From positions 3,906,001 to 3,970,000 of the forward strand of contig NZ_JADQDK010000001.1 in assembly GCF_019263705.2 (NCBI RefSeq): a stretch of DNA of 64,000 nucleotides. Direction: 5' to 3'. The stretch comes from Pseudonocardia abyssalis (GTDB taxonomy: Bacteria > Actinomycetota > Actinomycetes > Mycobacteriales > Pseudonocardiaceae). The translations under genes were made by a program, and so were the position numbers. Below the pieces are notes generated by a model. The model had not been told where the DNA came from, ran no database searches, and was given only the letters and a program-made list of their open reading frames with translations. Shown here piece by piece: positions 60,418 through 64,000 of the stretch (position 1 is the first letter of the stretch; each line of letters begins with the position of its first letter).

Positions 60418-60555
60418 TGCGCGCCCGACCGTCGGGCGTCAGAACAGACTAACGCCTCGCGGCCGAGGATTCATCCCGGTTCGGCTCGCACACACCTCCC
60501 GGGGCCCGCACACACGGGTCCGGACCTGCGTGTCGCCCCCGCGGCCCGTGTGCGG

Positions 60556-61461
60556 CTACAGGCCGAGCAGCCGGGTGGGCGTGTCGTGCAGCACCGAGCG
60601 CAGGAACCCCGCGCCGAGGCGGTCGTCGGCCGCCGCCCACCCCGCCACCGCCGCGACCTGTTCGTACGCGGGATAGGGGATGTTCGGGAAGTCGGAGCCG
60701 TAGACCACCCGGTCGGCGACGTCGACGAGCCGCGCCGCCCAGTCGTCCGGCAGCGGCGCCATCGCCTGCGAGTACGGCGTGCCGACCATCGTCGTGTCGA
60801 TGTGCACGTGCTCGTGGCGGCGCACGAGGTCGAGCGCGCCCACGAAGTCGGGCATCCCGGCGTGCGCGAGCACCACGGGCAGCCGCGGGTGCTCGGCCAG
60901 CACCTCGCCGAACACGTCGAGGCCGGTGTGCTCCCCGGGGATCGGACCGTGGCCGCAGTGCACGATCGCCGGCACGCCCGCGTCGGCGAGCAGCCCCCAT
61001 GCCGGGCGCAGCAGCGGGTCACGCGGGTCGAAGCCCCCGACCTGCACGTGCACCTTCACCGCCCGCGCACCCGCGGAGACCGCCGCACCGAGGTAGTCGG
61101 CGACGTCGGGCTCGGGGAACAGCGTGGCCGTGCGCACGGCGCCGTCGGTCCGGGCGGCGAAGTCGGTGACCCACTCCGTCAGCCAGCGCCCCATCCCCGG
61201 TTTGTGCGGGTAGACCAGCGGCGCGAACGCCGTGACGCCCAACTCCTTCAACGCGCCCAGCCGATCGTCGACCGGGGTGCGGTAGTGGATCGGCCAGGCC
61301 CGCCCGTAGTGCGTTTCCGCGCGGTCGAAGTAGGCCCAGACCTTGTCCATGACGTTGTCGGGCAGGAAATGCACGTGGACGTCGACGAGTCCGGGCAGGC
61401 CGAGGTCGTCGAGCAAGCGCGGGACGTCGGCATCGGACGTGGGCGGCGCGGGGACCGTCAC
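60556..61461 (-). CDS. Amidohydrolase 2-family metal-dependent hydrolase/decarboxylase
   Basis: 301 residues from GTG overlapping the smpB stop. TIM-barrel amidohydrolase_2 with [10 protein letters not shown] (His-x-His metal ligands), [25 protein letters not shown] and [15 protein letters not shown]. Members include ACMSD-type decarboxylases and lactonases; the substrate is unknown. Translation is coupled to smpB. Confidence 0.88.
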   Translation of the reverse strand: MTVPAPPTSDADVPRLLDDLGLPGLVDVHVHFLPDNVMDKVWAYFDRAETHYGRAWPIHYRTPVDDRLGALKELGVTAFAPLVYPHKPGMGRWLTEWVTDFAARTDGAVRTATLFPEPDVADYLGAAVSAGARAVKVHVQVGGFDPRDPLLRPAWGLLADAGVPAIVHCGHGPIPGEHTGLDVFGEVLAEHPRLPVVLAHAGMPDFVGALDLVRRHEHVHIDTTMVGTPYSQAMAPLPDDWAARLVDVADRVVYGSDFPNIPYPAYEQVAAVAGWAAADDRLGAGFLRSVLHDTPTRLLGL

Positions 61462-61946
61462 GAGCGCATCTCGCGGGCCCGACCCTTCGCGGCCCGGCCG
61501 AACGCCTTCTGGATCTCCCGCTGAGCGTCGCGCTTGGCGAGGTCGGTGCGCTTGTCGTAGGACTTCTTGCCCTTGGCCAGCGCCAGCTCGCACTTGACCT
61601 TGCCGTCGGAGAAGTACAGCGACAGCGGCACCAGCGAGAGCCCGCCCTCCTTGATCTTGCCGATCAGGCGGTCGATCTCGCCGCGGTGCAGCAGCAGCTT
61701 GCGGGTGCGGCGGGGCTCGTGGTTGGTCCAGCTGCCCTGCGTGTACTCCGGGATGTGCAGGCCGCGCAGCCAGATCTCGCCGTCGTCGACGGTGGCGAAC
61801 GCGTCGACCAGCGACGCCCGGCCCAGCCGCAGGCTCTTCACCTCGGTGCCGAGCAGCGCGACGCCCGCCTCGTACTCGTCGAGGATGGAGTAGTCGTGGC
61901 GCGCACGGCGGTTCTGCGCGATCACCTTCCGGCCCGTCTCCTTCAC
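61458..61946 (-). CDS. smpB: SsrA-binding protein SmpB
   Basis: 162 residues, normal length. It shows [42 protein letters not shown], and the C-terminal basic tail [19 protein letters not shown]. It binds tmRNA for ribosome rescue. It lies between ftsX and ssrA as in most actinobacteria. Confidence 0.98.
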   Translation of the reverse strand: MKETGRKVIAQNRRARHDYSILDEYEAGVALLGTEVKSLRLGRASLVDAFATVDDGEIWLRGLHIPEYTQGSWTNHEPRRTRKLLLHRGEIDRLIGKIKEGGLSLVPLSLYFSDGKVKCELALAKGKKSYDKRTDLAKRDAQREIQKAFGRAAKGRAREMRS

Positions 61947-61984
61947 CTCTCCAGCCTACGCGGAGGGGCTACCGGGTTGCCGAT

Positions 61985-62883
61985 CTAGAGCCGCACGTAC
62001 AGGCGCAGCGTCACGTACCCGGTGACGGCGGCGATCCCGGCGCCGACCATCACCAGGATCGGCGAGACCCAGATGATGTCGGCCAGCTCGATCGGCGGCA
62101 CCACCCCGTTGGAGACGATCCCCGACAGCAGCTGGTCGATGAACAGGTACTTGCCCGCCAGCAGCCCCGCCGACGCGATCAGTGCGCCGACCAGCCCCGT
62201 CACCACCGCCTCGATGAGGAACGGGAGCTGGGTGTACCAGCGCGTGGCCCCGACCAGGCGCATGACGCCGACCTCGGTGCGTCTGGTGTACGCCGAGACC
62301 TGCACGGTGTTGGAGATCAGCAACAGCGCCGCGACGGCCTGCACCAGCGCGAGCGCGAACGTCACGTTGCGGACGCCGCCGAGGAAGTCGAACAGCTTGG
62401 CGACGACGGCGCGCTGGTCGATGATGTTGCGGACGCCGACCTGCCCGGTCATCGCCTGCGTGACGGCCGCGGCCCCGGCCTCCTGGTCGGCGAGCCGGAC
62501 CCGCAGCGTCGCCGGCAGCGACTGCGGCCGCACGACGTCGGCCAGGGCCTGTCCCTCGAACAGCTCCAGGTAGCGCTCGTAGGCCTGCTGCTGGCTCTCG
62601 AACCGCACCGAGTCGACGAGCGGGGAGTTCTCCAGCGTCGTCCGCAGCCCCTGGCAGACCGGCTGGCTGCAGTCGGTGTCGGCGGCGGACACGTCCGCCG
62701 TCAGCGCGACCTGCACCTCGACGCGGTCGCTGTAGAGCTGCTCGGTGCGGTCGATCGTGCGGACGGCGAGCAGCCCGGTGCCGACCAGGCCCAGCGAGAT
62801 CGCGGTGGTCAGCACCATCGCGATCGTCATCGTGACGTTGCGGCGCAGGCCCGTGAAGACCTCCCGCGTGACGAAGTCGGCCC

Positions 62884-62887
<4 letters not shown>
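61985..62887 (-). CDS. ftsX: Cell division ABC transporter permease FtsX
   Basis: 300 residues. Short N-terminal cytoplasmic part, first helix (~21-41), a large extracellular loop (~45-165) with two Cys (DTDCSQPVC), then three helices. It forms the FtsEX complex that controls cell-wall hydrolases at division. Overlaps ftsE by ATGA. Confidence 0.97.
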
Positions 62888-63573
<686 letters not shown>

Positions 63574-63670
63574 CCGGGCACGGTACCCAGACGGGGGGCG
63601 AGGGCGGTCACGCGACCCGCCCCCTCGGCGCGGCACACCGACCACTGGGCAGGTTCCCCCCGCCCACCAC

Positions 63671-63725
63671 CCCGCGAGCCCCCGATCCCCACCCGCGAGT
63701 CGCTGCCTCCCCGCCCGCGAGTCGC
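63671..63725. repeat. Inverted-orientation copies of the 12-bp GCGACTCGCGGG repeat
   Basis: CCCGCGAGTCGC at 63692-63703 and 63714-63725, exactly 22 bp apart, with a partial copy at 63671. No gene is seen in 63574-64000; the space upstream of ftsE holds these repeats. Confidence 0.75.
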
Positions 63726-63925
63726 CGCTTCCACGCCCGACCCGTCCTCCACCTCGCGCCCGGTGGCCCGGAGCGCCGGGGCGGGCGGCAGCGACTGTCA
63801 GAACACCGCCGGCCGCCCAAGATCACTGAATGGGAGCCGGCTGCGGGCCAGGGCACGGCGCCCGTTCCCGGACGCTGATCATGACGAGGATGCAGGCGGA
63901 CCAGCGCCCGTGATCGCGCACCGAC

Positions 63926-64000
63926 ACGACTCGCGGGCGGGGCAACAGCGACTCGCGGGCGCAGAAATGGCGACTCGCGGGCCCGGAAGCAGCGACTCGC
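63926..64000. repeat. 22-bp-period array of the 12-bp GCGACTCGCGGG repeat
   Basis: Copies at 63926 (one mismatch), 63948, 63970 and 63992 (cut by the window edge), each 22 bp apart with different 10-bp spacers. Same core as 63692-63725 in the opposite orientation. Confidence 0.8.

Noticed and set aside
60310..61524. 404-codon open frame on the plus strand across tmRNA and the amidohydrolase
   Set aside because: It reads through a clear tmRNA and is antisense to an amidohydrolase with intact motifs.
63926..64000. Possible CRISPR array at the right edge
   Set aside because: Repeats are only 12 bp with 10-bp spacers, no cas genes are in view, and copies occur in both orientations.

Overview
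The window looks like the chromosome of a high-GC filamentous actinomycete, most likely Pseudonocardia or a close relative. The GC content is very high and GTG starts are frequent. The right end carries the actinobacterial order ftsE-ftsX-smpB-ssrA, and one SDR is of the mycofactocin-dependent type. The genus is an inference.

1-20.3 kb is an iron-regulated siderophore locus. Two divergent NRPS genes (the left one runs off the window) share an IdeR/DmdR-type iron box. Three more iron boxes precede the ferric-siderophore reductase/AraC pair, the formyltransferase/permease pair and the ABC ATPase. The bimodular NRPS reads A-PCP-C-A-PCP plus a degenerate epimerase. I read its specificity codes as N5-formyl-N5-hydroxyornithine and beta-alanine. 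With the adjacent formyltransferase and a panD gene that would make beta-alanine, this predicts an exochelin-like hydroxamate (fhOrn-beta-Ala-...). A lipoprotein binding protein, two FecCD permeases and an ATPase form the importer. A lone aryl-acid-type ligase and an MTHFR-like gene in the mbtH-panD operon are unexplained.

20.9-26.0 kb is a small aromatic-degradation set: luciferase-like oxygenase, MhpB-type extradiol dioxygenase, dienelactone hydrolase family protein, meta-cleavage hydrolase and a divergent AraC regulator.

26.2-42.7 kb is a decayed genomic island inserted at the 3' end of tRNA-Ala(GGC). It is bounded by a 49-bp imperfect direct repeat and holds a frameshifted tyrosine recombinase beside the tRNA. 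Its cargo suggests alicyclic alcohol/ketone/lactone catabolism: SDR, Baeyer-Villiger monooxygenase, MetX-like hydrolase, and two GAF/Fis regulators with recognisable palindromic operators. It also carries an ArsR/MDR pair, a luciferase-like oxygenase, an SMP-30 lactonase, a flavin reductase and a RibBA-like protein with a shrunken GTP cyclohydrolase domain, which together could supply and use reduced flavin.

42.7-50.4 kb is ordinary chromosome: S9 peptidase, RidA/MarR pair with twin operators, DsbA-like/MauE-like pair, Fe-S photolyase-like protein, VIT-type metal transporter and MFS pump. 50.5-56.5 kb is a tightly overlapping biuret/allophanate (urea-amide nitrogen) operon: GntR, allophanate hydrolase amidase domain, BiuH and a paralogue, an NCS2-like permease, an AtzH-like protein and, as a separate gene, the allophanate hydrolase C-terminal domain. 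56.5-63.6 kb has a saccharopine-dehydrogenase-family protein, a TerD-AIM24 fusion, a P450 remnant, tmRNA, an amidohydrolase and smpB-ftsX-ftsE. The right edge carries a 22-bp-period repeat array.
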